From Trinickia sp. Y13 (GTDB lineage Bacteria; Pseudomonadota; Gammaproteobacteria; Burkholderiales; Burkholderiaceae), in contig NZ_JAKWFK010000007.1 of NCBI RefSeq assembly GCF_029522115.1, positions 186,001 through 250,000 on the forward strand: a stretch of DNA of 64,000 nucleotides, in the 5' to 3' direction. A program made the position numbers and the translations under genes. The notes below the pieces were generated by a model that was given only the letters and a program-made list of their open reading frames with translations, ran no database searches and was not told where the DNA came from. Positions 54,046 to 63,035 of the stretch are shown piece by piece (positions within the stretch are counted from its first letter, which is position 1; each line of letters opens with the position of its first letter).

Positions 54046-56224
54046 AGCGGAGCGCCTCGATGGGGTTGAGCCGCGAGGCCTTCTTGGCGGGGTAGTAGCC
54101 GAAGAAGACGCCGACTGCTGCGGAAAAAACAAAGCCGCCGAAGATGGCTGCGGGCGAGAGCAAGGTGGGCCAATGGGCGATGACGGTGACGAGCTCCGAC
54201 GCGGCGATGCCGAAGACGATGCCCCCGATGCCGCCGCTCACGCTCAAGAAGATGGCTTCGACGAGAAACTGGAGCAGCACGTGCAGCCTGCGAGCGCCAA
54301 CCGCCATGCGTAATCCGATTTCGCGAGTGCGCTCGGTGACCGAGACGAGCAGGATGTTCATGATGCCGATGCCGCCCACCAGCAGAGAGATCGACGCAAT
54401 CGCGGCCAGCAAAAGCGCCATGATGCGGCTGCTGCCCTCGGCTGTTTGCGCGATCTGGCTCAGGTTGCGCACGGCGAAGTCGTTATCGTCGGAAGGGCGC
54501 AGGCGGTGACGCCGGCGCAGCGTGTCGGTCACTTGCCTGATGGCCGTCTGCACGAGTTGCGGGCTCGCCGCTTCGACGTAGATCTGGTTGACGTAGCCGG
54601 TGAGGCGAGGCGGGATGCCGTAGGGGTTGGGAACCGGCGGGAAGTAGGGGTTCGCGCTCGTCTGCGCCTGGCTCGGCACGGCGACGCCCAGCACTTTGCG
54701 CTCGGCGCTGCTGAACGGGATGATGACGACGTCGTCCTGATCCTGTCCGAACGCCGTTTGTCCCTTGGGGGCGAGTAGGCCCACCACACGCAGCGCCGCG
54801 CCTTTGACGAGGATTGTCGCGCCGATCGGATTTTCTCCCGCGGCGAATAGTTGCTGATAGACCGTTTGCCCGATGAGCGCGACCATGGCGGCATCGCGGT
54901 CGTCTTCTTCGTTCACGGCCCGGCCCGATGCGATATGCCAGCCCGTCGTGTCGAGGTAGGCCGGCGCGATGCCTTGGATGCTCGTCGACCAATTGCGCCC
55001 GGCATATTCGATTTGGCCCAGTTGCCGGATCAAATAGCTGACCGTGCCGACAGCCGGATCTTCGCGCTTGAGCGCGCGCGCATCGTCGACGGTCAGCGTC
55101 GACGCGCTGCCCGAGCCGGCGCGCACGCCCGTCGACGTCGTCGCGCCGGGCACGATGACGAGCAGGTTGGTGCCGAGGCTCTCGATCTGCTTGCGCACGG
55201 CCTCGTTTGCGCCTTGGCCGATCGCCACCATCGCGATCAGCGCGGCCACGCCGATGAAGACGCCGAGCACGGTCAGGGCAGAGCGCATCTTGTTGCGCCA
55301 CAGCGCGAGCGCGGCAGCCGATAGCGTCATCTTCGCGAAGCCGGAGTGCGTGGCGGCAGCAGGCCGCAGCGGCGCGAGCACACCCTCGCCAGCGACGGGC
55401 GATGCAGGCGATGCGGACGCGGCTTCGGGCGGCTTCTCGCAGTTCGAGCACTGAGGCCCGTTCGGGCTGCTCGATGCAACAGGCCCAGATGCTTCGGTTA
55501 CGTCGATCTTTGCATTCACTGCTGGCGCGCGGCGCTCGTCCGAAACGACGCGGCCGTCGCGCATCGTTACGGTGCGATCCGTGTATTGCGCGATATCGGA
55601 CTCATGCGTCACGACCACGATCGTGACGCCTTGCTCGCGATTGAGCGTGCGCAGCATCACCATGATTTCGTGCGAGGTCCGCGAATCCAGGTTGCCGGTC
55701 GGTTCATCGGCGAGCACGATGCTCGGACGCCCGATCAACGCGCGTGCAATCGCCACACGCTGCTGTTGCCCGCCCGATAGCTGGCTCGGCCAGTTGCGCT
55801 CGCGTGCGCTAAGGCCGACGAAGCTCAGCGCCTCTCGTGCGCGCGCGAGCCGCTCGGCGTGGGTCGCCGGCCCTTCGGCGGAATAGAACAGCGGCAGGGC
55901 GACGTTTTCGAGCGCGCTGGTTCGCGCGAGCAGGTTGAAGCTTTGAAAGACGAAGCCGATGCGGCCGCTTCGAATACGCGCCAGCTCCGGCTCGGTCAGC
56001 CTGGCCGTGTCCGCCCCTTCGAGAAGATAGCGCCCCGAGCTCGGCCGATCGAGACAGCCGAGCACGTTCATCAAGGTCGACTTGCCCGATCCCGAGGAAC
56101 CCATGATGGCGACGAATTCGCCGCGTTCGATGGTAAGGCTCACATCGTCGAGCGCGTGCAACTCGGTGCCGCCCGCCGCGTAGATCTTGGTCGCGTGGGT
56201 GAGTTCGACAACGGTATCGCGCAT
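54038..56224 (-). CDS. macB: MacB-type ABC exporter (ATPase-permease fusion)
   Basis: The 728-aa protein joins an N-terminal ATPase (Walker [10 protein letters not shown], signature LSGGQQQR, Walker B VLADEP) to a MacB permease (about 310-728) with four membrane spans and a large periplasmic domain between spans 1 and 2. A Ser/Pro/Ala-rich linker (about 235-300) connects them. With the MacA-like adaptor and the outer-membrane factor it should export macrolide-like compounds, lipopeptides or siderophores; the substrate is unknown. Confidence 0.94.
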   Translation of the reverse strand: MRDTVVELTHATKIYAAGGTELHALDDVSLTIERGEFVAIMGSSGSGKSTLMNVLGCLDRPSSGRYLLEGADTARLTEPELARIRSGRIGFVFQSFNLLARTSALENVALPLFYSAEGPATHAERLARAREALSFVGLSARERNWPSQLSGGQQQRVAIARALIGRPSIVLADEPTGNLDSRTSHEIMVMLRTLNREQGVTIVVVTHESDIAQYTDRTVTMRDGRVVSDERRAPAVNAKIDVTEASGPVASSSPNGPQCSNCEKPPEAASASPASPVAGEGVLAPLRPAAATHSGFAKMTLSAAALALWRNKMRSALTVLGVFIGVAALIAMVAIGQGANEAVRKQIESLGTNLLVIVPGATTSTGVRAGSGSASTLTVDDARALKREDPAVGTVSYLIRQLGQIEYAGRNWSTSIQGIAPAYLDTTGWHIASGRAVNEEDDRDAAMVALIGQTVYQQLFAAGENPIGATILVKGAALRVVGLLAPKGQTAFGQDQDDVVIIPFSSAERKVLGVAVPSQAQTSANPYFPPVPNPYGIPPRLTGYVNQIYVEAASPQLVQTAIRQVTDTLRRRHRLRPSDDNDFAVRNLSQIAQTAEGSSRIMALLLAAIASISLLVGGIGIMNILLVSVTERTREIGLRMAVGARRLHVLLQFLVEAIFLSVSGGIGGIVFGIAASELVTVIAHWPTLLSPAAIFGGFVFSAAVGVFFGYYPAKKASRLNPIEALRYE

Positions 56225-56240
56225 CGCCGGCCTCGCTGTG

Positions 56241-57443
56241 TCACATCCGCAGGCGCGGCGCGGCGGCCGGGGCAGACCCCGTCCCCGAGCGCTCGCTCGT
56301 TTCGCCGATGATCACGGCGTCTCCCTCGTGCAGATCGCCGCTCGTTATTTCGGAGTACGAATCATCGTCGAGGCCCGTCGCAACCTTGATCGCGACGGGC
56401 CGCCCGTCGCGCAGCACCCACACATGCGGGCCGCCGAGGCTGCGTTCTTGCGTTGCCGCCTGCGACGGCGCAAAGCGCAGCGCTTGATCGGGCACTCGCA
56501 GCACCTGCGGGCGCGTTTCGATGACGATCCGCGCGGTTGCCGTCATGCCGGGCTTCAGGGTCAGGTCGGGGTTCGACGCGCCGATCACGACGTCGTAGGT
56601 CACGACGTTCTGCACGGTCTGCGGCGCTTGCCGCACCTGCATCACTCGGCCCGAGAACTGCCGCTTCGGAAACGCTTCGACGGTAAACGTCGCCGAGGCG
56701 CCTTCATGCAAGCCACCGATGTCGCTTTCGCTGACGTTCGTGTCCACTTGCATCTGGGTCAAATCGGTCGCGATCAGAAACAGCGTCGGCGTCTGAAAGC
56801 TGGCCGCGACCGTTTGTCCGATCGTCACGTTGCGCGACACGACGGTGCCATCCACGGGGGACACGATGTTCGTGTAATCGAGGTTCACCTGAGCCGTTCG
56901 CAACGCGGCGCTGCGTTGCTCGATGGCCGCGGCGTCGACTGCCACCTGCGCGCGCGCCTGGTCGTACGCGCTGCGCGCATTGTCGGCCGCGTCTTGCGAG
57001 ACGATACCGTGGTCGAGCAACTGCATCGCGCGCGAAAAAGCGTTCTTTGCATACGCGAGCAGCGCGCGATCCTTGGCAAGCTGAGCGCGCGCGTTGTCGA
57101 GCTCGGCCCGCGCTTGGTCGACGATGGTTTGATAGGGCCGGGGATCGATCTTGGCGCAGAGCTGCCCTTTGCGCACGCGCGTGTTGAAGTCGCAATACTG
57201 CTGCTGAATGACGCCCGAGACATAGCTGCCGACGATGATCGTCAGCACCGGGTTCACGGCGCCCGTGGCGTTGACCGAATGCACGATGTCGCCGCGCGTG
57301 ACCGGTAGCGTCTGGTAGTGCGGTGCAGCGGGGCGCGTGTAAAACCACCATGCGGCAATGACCGCTCCCACGACAGCCAGGACGGCAGCGGCGGCGGCCA
57401 CATAGGCAAAGGGCGCCGCCCTGGCCGATTGCAGCTTCGTCAC
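56241..57443 (-). CDS. macA: MacA-type periplasmic adaptor
   Basis: The 400-aa protein has one N-terminal membrane span (about residues 12-37), then a lipoyl/barrel-sandwich half, a long coiled-coil hairpin (about 95-190, rich in ARAQLAKDRALL-like heptads) and beta-barrel domains. It links MacB to the outer-membrane channel. GTG 57443 is chosen because AAGGAG lies 7 nt upstream; the frame is open to 57527. macB starts 16 bp after its stop. Confidence 0.93.
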   Translation of the reverse strand: MTKLQSARAAPFAYVAAAAAVLAVVGAVIAAWWFYTRPAAPHYQTLPVTRGDIVHSVNATGAVNPVLTIIVGSYVSGVIQQQYCDFNTRVRKGQLCAKIDPRPYQTIVDQARAELDNARAQLAKDRALLAYAKNAFSRAMQLLDHGIVSQDAADNARSAYDQARAQVAVDAAAIEQRSAALRTAQVNLDYTNIVSPVDGTVVSRNVTIGQTVAASFQTPTLFLIATDLTQMQVDTNVSESDIGGLHEGASATFTVEAFPKRQFSGRVMQVRQAPQTVQNVVTYDVVIGASNPDLTLKPGMTATARIVIETRPQVLRVPDQALRFAPSQAATQERSLGGPHVWVLRDGRPVAIKVATGLDDDSYSEITSGDLHEGDAVIIGETSERSGTGSAPAAAPRLRM

Positions 57444-57598
57444 GCGTGTTCTCCTTTTTTCGGGAGCGACGGCGCGGCTGTAAGCGGAATCGCCGGTTCG
57501 CGTCGAGCGTCCCGATGCGACCATCATCGTGGTGCCTATGCTCGCGCAGCTTGACGCTTGTCAAACGATTGGCGTTCTCATCTGCGTAAAGTGCTGAA

Positions 57599-58633
57599 AT
57601 GGCCCCAGAACCTTCCCCGCCCCGGCGTGCTCGTCTAGGCGCGTATTCGAAGCGCGTCTCGATACCGGTTGCGCTCGCGCTGGTTTTTGCGCTCGCCGCG
57701 AGCGCCTATGGGGCATGGCGTTTGTCGGCGATCTTCAGACCGGAGAGCCCGCCGCCTCGCATCGTCGTGTCCGGCAACATCGAGGCGCACGAGAGCGTAT
57801 TGAGCGTGACGCAAGTGCAAGCGCCGATCATCTTCCTTCCCTTCGACGAAGGCGCGCGTGTGGCGCGCGGCACGGTGCTCGCGCGGTTGGACGACCGGCT
57901 CTATCGGCGTCAGGTCGACATTGATCGCGCCAATCTCGACGTGCAGGCGGCGCAAGTGAGCGCCAATCGCAGCACGCTCGACGCCGCGTCGCGCAGCGTC
58001 GAGAGCGACCGCTTCGACTTCGCGCAGAAGCAACTCGATTTCACGCGCGCCGATACACTCGCCAAGCACGACGCCGTTTCGCAGCAAGCGCGCGACCTTG
58101 CGCTCACGGCGAAAAACCAATCGGCCGCATTGCTTGCGCATGATCGCGCCTTGGTCGAGGTGGCGCGCAACGCCGTCTCGCTGGCGATGGCCAACGTCGA
58201 GGCGGCACGCGCCAAGCTCGCGCTCGATGAGACGACGCTTTCGTACACCGAACTGCGCGCGCCGTTCGACGGTGTGATCGCCGTGCGTCAGGCCGAGCTG
58301 GGGCAGCTGGCCGGCCCCGGCGTGGCCGTGTTTACGCTCGACGAACTCGATCACGTTTGGTTGCGCGCCTACGTGAACGAACCCGACATCGGCCGCGTTC
58401 GGCTTGGCGATAGCGTCGACGTCAGCACCGACGCCTACGCTTCTAAGGTCTACCGAGGCCGCGTGAGCTTTATTTCGCCGCAGGCCGAGTTCACGCCGAA
58501 GACGGTTGAAACACACGCGCAGCGCGTGACCCTCGTCTATCGCATCCGCATCGACATCGATAACCCGACACACGAATTGCTGCCGGGCATGCCGGCCGAT
58601 GCGTCCATCGCTGCGCGCGCGAGCGGGCAATGA
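57599..58633 (+). CDS. HlyD/YbhG-type membrane fusion protein
   Basis: The 344-aa protein has one N-terminal span (about 22-45), a biotinyl-lipoyl-like segment (VVSGNIEAHESVLS), a coiled-coil hairpin (about 105-205) and TELRAPFDGVIAVRQAELGQ, typical of adaptors such as YbhG. It starts a five-gene export operon and overlaps the next gene by 4 bp. It is divergent from the macA operon; the 155-bp gap holds both promoters. The operon has no outer-membrane factor of its own, so it could share the one at 52492 or use TolC. Confidence 0.93.
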   Translation: MAPEPSPPRRARLGAYSKRVSIPVALALVFALAASAYGAWRLSAIFRPESPPPRIVVSGNIEAHESVLSVTQVQAPIIFLPFDEGARVARGTVLARLDDRLYRRQVDIDRANLDVQAAQVSANRSTLDAASRSVESDRFDFAQKQLDFTRADTLAKHDAVSQQARDLALTAKNQSAALLAHDRALVEVARNAVSLAMANVEAARAKLALDETTLSYTELRAPFDGVIAVRQAELGQLAGPGVAVFTLDELDHVWLRAYVNEPDIGRVRLGDSVDVSTDAYASKVYRGRVSFISPQAEFTPKTVETHAQRVTLVYRIRIDIDNPTHELLPGMPADASIAARASGQ

Positions 58634-59556
58634 GCGCGCCGGCTGTCGTCGCCGAACGGGTCGGAAGGCGCTTTGGCGCGGTCCAAGCCGTGCGCGAGGT
58701 CACGCTCGCCATCGAGCGCGGCGAGATCTTTGGTCTCGTGGGGCCGGACGGCGCGGGCAAGACGACGCTCATGCGCATGCTGGCCGGCGTGCTGCGTCCC
58801 GACGCGGGGCGAATCGTGCTCGAAGGGATCGACGTGGCCGCCGATCCCGAGCAGGCCAAGACGGTGCTCGGCTACATGCCGCAGCGGTTTGGCTTGTATG
58901 AGGATTTGACCGTCGACGAAAACGCATTCTTCTACGGCGAGATTTTCGACGTTCCGCGCGAGCGTTATCGCGTGCGCGTCGCGCAGCTGCTCGAGGCGGC
59001 TGGGCTCGCGCCTTTCAAACGCCGTCTGGCCGGGCAGCTGTCAGGCGGCATGAAGCAAAAGCTCGGGCTCGTGTGCGCGCTCATCCATACGCCGAAGGTG
59101 TTGCTGCTCGATGAACCCACCACCGGCGTGGACCCGGTCTCTCGGCGCGATTTCTGGGAGATCTTGTATCGCCTGCGCGACGAAGGCGTGACGATCGTCA
59201 TGTCGACGGCCTACATGGACGAGGCGCAACGCTGCGGACGGCTTGCCCTGTTGCACGAGGGGCAAGTGCGCGAGTGCGCGACGCCTGCCACGCTCAAACG
59301 CGCGTTGAGCGGCGCGCTGCTTGCGATCGCCGGCAACGATCCGCGCGCCATTCGCACGGCGCTCACGTCCGCGCCGGGCGTTCTCGGCATCCTGCTCATG
59401 GGCGATCGCGTGCATGTTCACGTCGATGATCGCGCGCTGCGCGTTCCCGAATTGGAAGCGCGGCTCGATGCGGGCGCGGTCGCGCATGCGCCGATCGAAA
59501 CGGTGGAGGCCAGCATCGAGGACGTATTCGTCGCGCTCGTAGGGGAGGCGGTATGA
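58630..59556 (+). CDS. ABC exporter ATP-binding protein (YbhF N-terminal half-like)
   Basis: The 308-aa ATPase has Walker A GPDGAGKTT, signature LSGGMKQKL, and Walker B LLLDEPTTGVDP. Its C-terminal 80 residues form the regulatory tail of the DrrA/YbhF class. YbhF of E. coli has two such ATPase units in one chain; here they are separate genes that overlap by 4 bp. It energises the two permeases encoded downstream. Confidence 0.94.
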   Translation: MSAPAVVAERVGRRFGAVQAVREVTLAIERGEIFGLVGPDGAGKTTLMRMLAGVLRPDAGRIVLEGIDVAADPEQAKTVLGYMPQRFGLYEDLTVDENAFFYGEIFDVPRERYRVRVAQLLEAAGLAPFKRRLAGQLSGGMKQKLGLVCALIHTPKVLLLDEPTTGVDPVSRRDFWEILYRLRDEGVTIVMSTAYMDEAQRCGRLALLHEGQVRECATPATLKRALSGALLAIAGNDPRAIRTALTSAPGVLGILLMGDRVHVHVDDRALRVPELEARLDAGAVAHAPIETVEASIEDVFVALVGEAV

Positions 59557-60614
59557 GCGCGTCTTCGCCGCCCGAGCCTTCTTCGGCGAAACCGCCGGCG
59601 CCGCTGCCCTCGTCCCCGGACGCGCAGCCCGCGCGCGAGAGCGTCGTGCTCGCCCGTGGTCTAACCAAGCGCTTCGGAAAATTCACCGCCGTCGACCGTC
59701 TCGATTTGACGATCGGCAAGGGAGAAGTCGTCGGCTTCATCGGGCCTAACGGCGCGGGCAAGTCGACCACGATCCGCATGCTCTGCGCATTGCTGACGCC
59801 GAGCGCGGGGGCCGCATCGGTGGCAGGATACGACGTGGCGAGCGAGCCGGAATCCGTGCGCGCCCATATCGGCTATATGTCGCAGAAGTTTTCGCTGTAC
59901 GACGATCTGACCTGCCGCGAGAACTTGCGGTTCTTTGCTGGGATTTATCGTGTGCCGCGCGCATTGCTCGGCGAGCGCATGCGCTTTGCGATCGCCATGG
60001 CCGGCATCGAAGGCCGCGAAGACGCGCTCGTGAGAACGCTCGCGGGCGGGTGGCGTCAACGGCTCGCGCTTGGCTGCGCCATCTTGCATCGCCCGCCCGT
60101 GCTGTTTCTCGACGAACCGACTTCGGGCGTCGAGCCGCAGGCGCGCCGGCGGTTTTGGGACCTCATTCATCGGCTGGCCGGAGAGGGCGTGACGGTGCTC
60201 GTCTCCACGCACTACATGGATGAGGCCGAGTATTGCAATCGGATCGCATTGATCGACGCGGGACGCTTGATCACGGTCGGCAGCCCGAGCGAATTGCGCA
60301 GCGAGCAATTGGGCGGTCGATTGTTCGAGCTAGACTGTGCCTCGCTCGGCGAGGCCGTCGCCATTTTGCGCACCATGCCGGCCGTGCGCGACGCCGCCAT
60401 CTTCGGCGACAAGCTGCATGTGCTCGTAGCGGATTCGGGCGACACGCCCGCCGCGTCGGTTGCTGCGGCGTTGCCGGCCCGGCTGGCGCAAGCCGGCATC
60501 GAAGCGTCCACGCCGCAGCCGATCAGGCCCGGCCTCGAAGATGTGTTCGTGCAACTCGTGTCGCGTCAGAATCGGCGCGCGACGAGCGAACGCATGGCCG
60601 GAGACGCCGCATGA
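59553..60614 (+). CDS. ABC exporter ATP-binding protein (YbhF C-terminal half-like)
   Basis: The 353-aa ATPase has an N-terminal Pro/Ser-rich lead of about 30 residues, Walker A GPNGAGKST, and Walker B VLFLDEPTSGVEP. The usual LSGG signature is altered to LAGGWRQRL, as often seen in the second unit of YbhF-type pairs. It should heterodimerise with the preceding ATPase. ATGA overlaps join it to both neighbours. Confidence 0.94.
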   Translation: MSASSPPEPSSAKPPAPLPSSPDAQPARESVVLARGLTKRFGKFTAVDRLDLTIGKGEVVGFIGPNGAGKSTTIRMLCALLTPSAGAASVAGYDVASEPESVRAHIGYMSQKFSLYDDLTCRENLRFFAGIYRVPRALLGERMRFAIAMAGIEGREDALVRTLAGGWRQRLALGCAILHRPPVLFLDEPTSGVEPQARRRFWDLIHRLAGEGVTVLVSTHYMDEAEYCNRIALIDAGRLITVGSPSELRSEQLGGRLFELDCASLGEAVAILRTMPAVRDAAIFGDKLHVLVADSGDTPAASVAAALPARLAQAGIEASTPQPIRPGLEDVFVQLVSRQNRRATSERMAGDAA

Positions 60615-61747
60615 ACCTGCGTCGCCTAATCGCCGTTGCGCGCAAGGAAACGCTACAGATCTGGCGCGATCCGCGAAGCCTCGCCATCGCTTTGCTGATG
60701 CCTTTGATGCAAATGCTTCTGCTGGGCTATGGCGTCAGCCTCGATATCCGGCACGTGCCGCTGTGCGTGCGCGACCAGGCGCACACCCAGGCTAGCCGCG
60801 AACTCGTCGCGCGGTTCGTCGCGTCGGGCTGGTTTGCACCGCAGGGGGAGCTTGAAAGCGAGCGGGCGGGGCGCGAGGCGATCGACCAAGGACGTTGCGC
60901 CGGTGTCGTGACCATCCCTGTCGACTTTTCGCGCGTGCTGGCGACGACAGGCGTCGCGCAACTGCAGACCGTATTCGATGCGACCGATACCAACACGACG
61001 AACATCGCAATCGGCTACGCCCAAGGGGTGATCGCGCAAACCGCGGCCGCATTCGAGGCGCGCTGGGCTGCCGATCACGGCGTGCCGCCGCCTGCCGTGG
61101 GCACGGTCGATTTCCGGCCGCGCGTTTGGTACAACGAAGGTTTGGACAGCCGCAACTTCATCATTCCCGGGGTGGTCGCGGTGATCCTGGCGCTCGTCGG
61201 CGCACAGCTCACGTCGTTGACCGTCGCGCGCGAATGGGAGCGCGGCACGATGGAGCAATTGATTTCGACCCCGGTCACCGCGCTCGAACTCATGCTCGGC
61301 AAGCTGATTCCGTACTTCGCGATCGGTTTCGTCGATGCCGTCTTTTGTCTCGTGGGCACGGTTTATTGGTTTCATGTGCCGTTTCGCGGCAGCTTGCTGA
61401 CGCTCGCGGCGACGACGGCGATGTTTACGCTCGTCGTGCTCGGCATCGGCTATCTGATGTCGGTGCGCATTCGCAGCCAGCTTGGCGCGAGCCAAGTGGC
61501 CTTGCTGTTGACGATGCTGCCAACCACGATGCTCTCGGGCTATACGTTTGCGATCGAACAGATGCCCGCGCCAATCCGCGCGCTGACGCTGCTCGTCTAC
61601 GCGCGCTATTACGTGACTATCTTGCGTTCCGTATTTCTCAAAGGCAGCACCTTGGTCGATCTCGCAGTTCCGTTCGCCGCGTTGGCGTGTTACGCCTTCG
61701 TGATCGGCTGGCTCAGCGTTCGCGCGTTTCGTAAGCACCTCGATTGA
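60611..61747 (+). CDS. ABC-2 type permease (YbhS-like)
   Basis: The 378-aa permease has one N-terminal span, a periplasmic domain (about 50-170) and five C-terminal spans. The conserved ABC-2 segment EWERGTMEQLISTPVTALELMLGK is seen in part (WERGTMEQLI). It forms half of the membrane channel, with the next gene as the partner. It overlaps the upstream ATPase gene by 4 bp. Confidence 0.94.
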   Translation: MNLRRLIAVARKETLQIWRDPRSLAIALLMPLMQMLLLGYGVSLDIRHVPLCVRDQAHTQASRELVARFVASGWFAPQGELESERAGREAIDQGRCAGVVTIPVDFSRVLATTGVAQLQTVFDATDTNTTNIAIGYAQGVIAQTAAAFEARWAADHGVPPPAVGTVDFRPRVWYNEGLDSRNFIIPGVVAVILALVGAQLTSLTVAREWERGTMEQLISTPVTALELMLGKLIPYFAIGFVDAVFCLVGTVYWFHVPFRGSLLTLAATTAMFTLVVLGIGYLMSVRIRSQLGASQVALLLTMLPTTMLSGYTFAIEQMPAPIRALTLLVYARYYVTILRSVFLKGSTLVDLAVPFAALACYAFVIGWLSVRAFRKHLD

Positions 61748-61799
61748 TGTATGGGTTCATTCGTTCGATTGGGACATAAGTTAAAGGTCGGAGCCGGCG

Positions 61800-62930
61800 A
61801 TGTTCGAACGCGTGTACGCGATGCTCGTGAAAGAGTTTCTCGAATTGAAGCGAGACCGCTGGGCGTTGTTTCGACTCGTCGTGCCGCTCGTCTTGCAAGT
61901 GTTCATCTACGGCTACGCGGCGACGTTTACGGTGAGCCATGTATCGACCGCCGTGCTCGACCTCGACGGCAGCCAAGCCAGCCGCGATCTCATCGCACGC
62001 TTCACCGCCAACGGCCGCTTCGAGATCGTCGATTTCCCGCGCTCGCAAAAGGACATCGCGCATGAATTGGATGCGGGGCGCGCACAAGTGGCGGTGATCA
62101 TTCAAGCAGGCTTTGCTCGCGCGCTGCAGCAAGGGAGGGGGGCGCCGTTGCAGGTGCTCGTCGACGGGACGAATTCCAATACGGCGTTGATTGCGCTCGG
62201 CTACGTGAGCAAGATCGTCGCGCAGTACCAAGGCGATTGGTTGGCAACGGGATGGCATGCGCGCGCCGGCGCGGCGCCCCCTGCGATCACCGTTGCGCTG
62301 CAAGAGCGGCCGTGGTTCAACGAAGGGCTCGACGACAGATGGTTCTTCATTCCCGGCGTGGTCGGCACGCTTACCTTGCTGCAGGTGGTCAGTCTCACGG
62401 CGTTCGCCGTCGTGCGCGAACGGGAAGTCGGCACGCTCGAGCAAATCATGGTGAGCCCGATTCGCCCCGTCGAATTCATTCTCGGCAAGACCGCGCCGTC
62501 GTTCTTGATCGGTCTTGGCGATGTTGCGATCGTCGCCACGCTCGGGGTGGCGTGGTTCGACGTGCCGTTCGTCGGCAGCATCTTCGTCATGTTGGTCGGC
62601 GTCATGCTGTTCTTGCTCGCGGTCATCGGTCTCGGCTTGCTGCTGTCGACTTTCTCTCGCACGCAACAGCAGGCGTTCGCGCTCAATTTCATCCTCGTCA
62701 ATCCGATCTTCATCTTGTCGGGCTTCGCGTTTCCGATCTCGGCGATGCCGCGTGTGCTGCAATGGCTGACGTATCTGAATCCGTTGCGCTATTTTCTCGT
62801 GGTATTGCGCGCAGTCTTTCTGAAGGGCGTCGGGTTCGGCGTCCTTTGGCCGCAACTCGCGGCGATGACGGCGCTCGGACTCGTGATGTTGGGCGTGAGC
62901 GTGGCGCGCTTCAAGAAGTCGCTCGATTGA
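61800..62930 (+). CDS. ABC-2 type permease (YbhR-like)
   Basis: The 376-aa permease has the same topology as the preceding one, with EREVGTLEQIMVSPIRPVEF as the family motif and five C-terminal spans. It is the last gene of the export operon. The operon order adaptor-ATPase-ATPase-permease-permease matches YbhGFSR systems that export cationic drugs and other amphiphiles; the actual substrate here is unknown. Confidence 0.94.
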   Translation: MFERVYAMLVKEFLELKRDRWALFRLVVPLVLQVFIYGYAATFTVSHVSTAVLDLDGSQASRDLIARFTANGRFEIVDFPRSQKDIAHELDAGRAQVAVIIQAGFARALQQGRGAPLQVLVDGTNSNTALIALGYVSKIVAQYQGDWLATGWHARAGAAPPAITVALQERPWFNEGLDDRWFFIPGVVGTLTLLQVVSLTAFAVVREREVGTLEQIMVSPIRPVEFILGKTAPSFLIGLGDVAIVATLGVAWFDVPFVGSIFVMLVGVMLFLLAVIGLGLLLSTFSRTQQQAFALNFILVNPIFILSGFAFPISAMPRVLQWLTYLNPLRYFLVVLRAVFLKGVGFGVLWPQLAAMTALGLVMLGVSVARFKKSLD

Positions 62931-63035
62931 TGGGCGGGCAACGCAGGCGGGCATCGCCTATGCTTACGAAATCGGTATTTCGCGCCGCGTGCGGCGCCTT
63001 CTCCTCCCATCCTCCACCCTCGTTAGACGCGCGCT

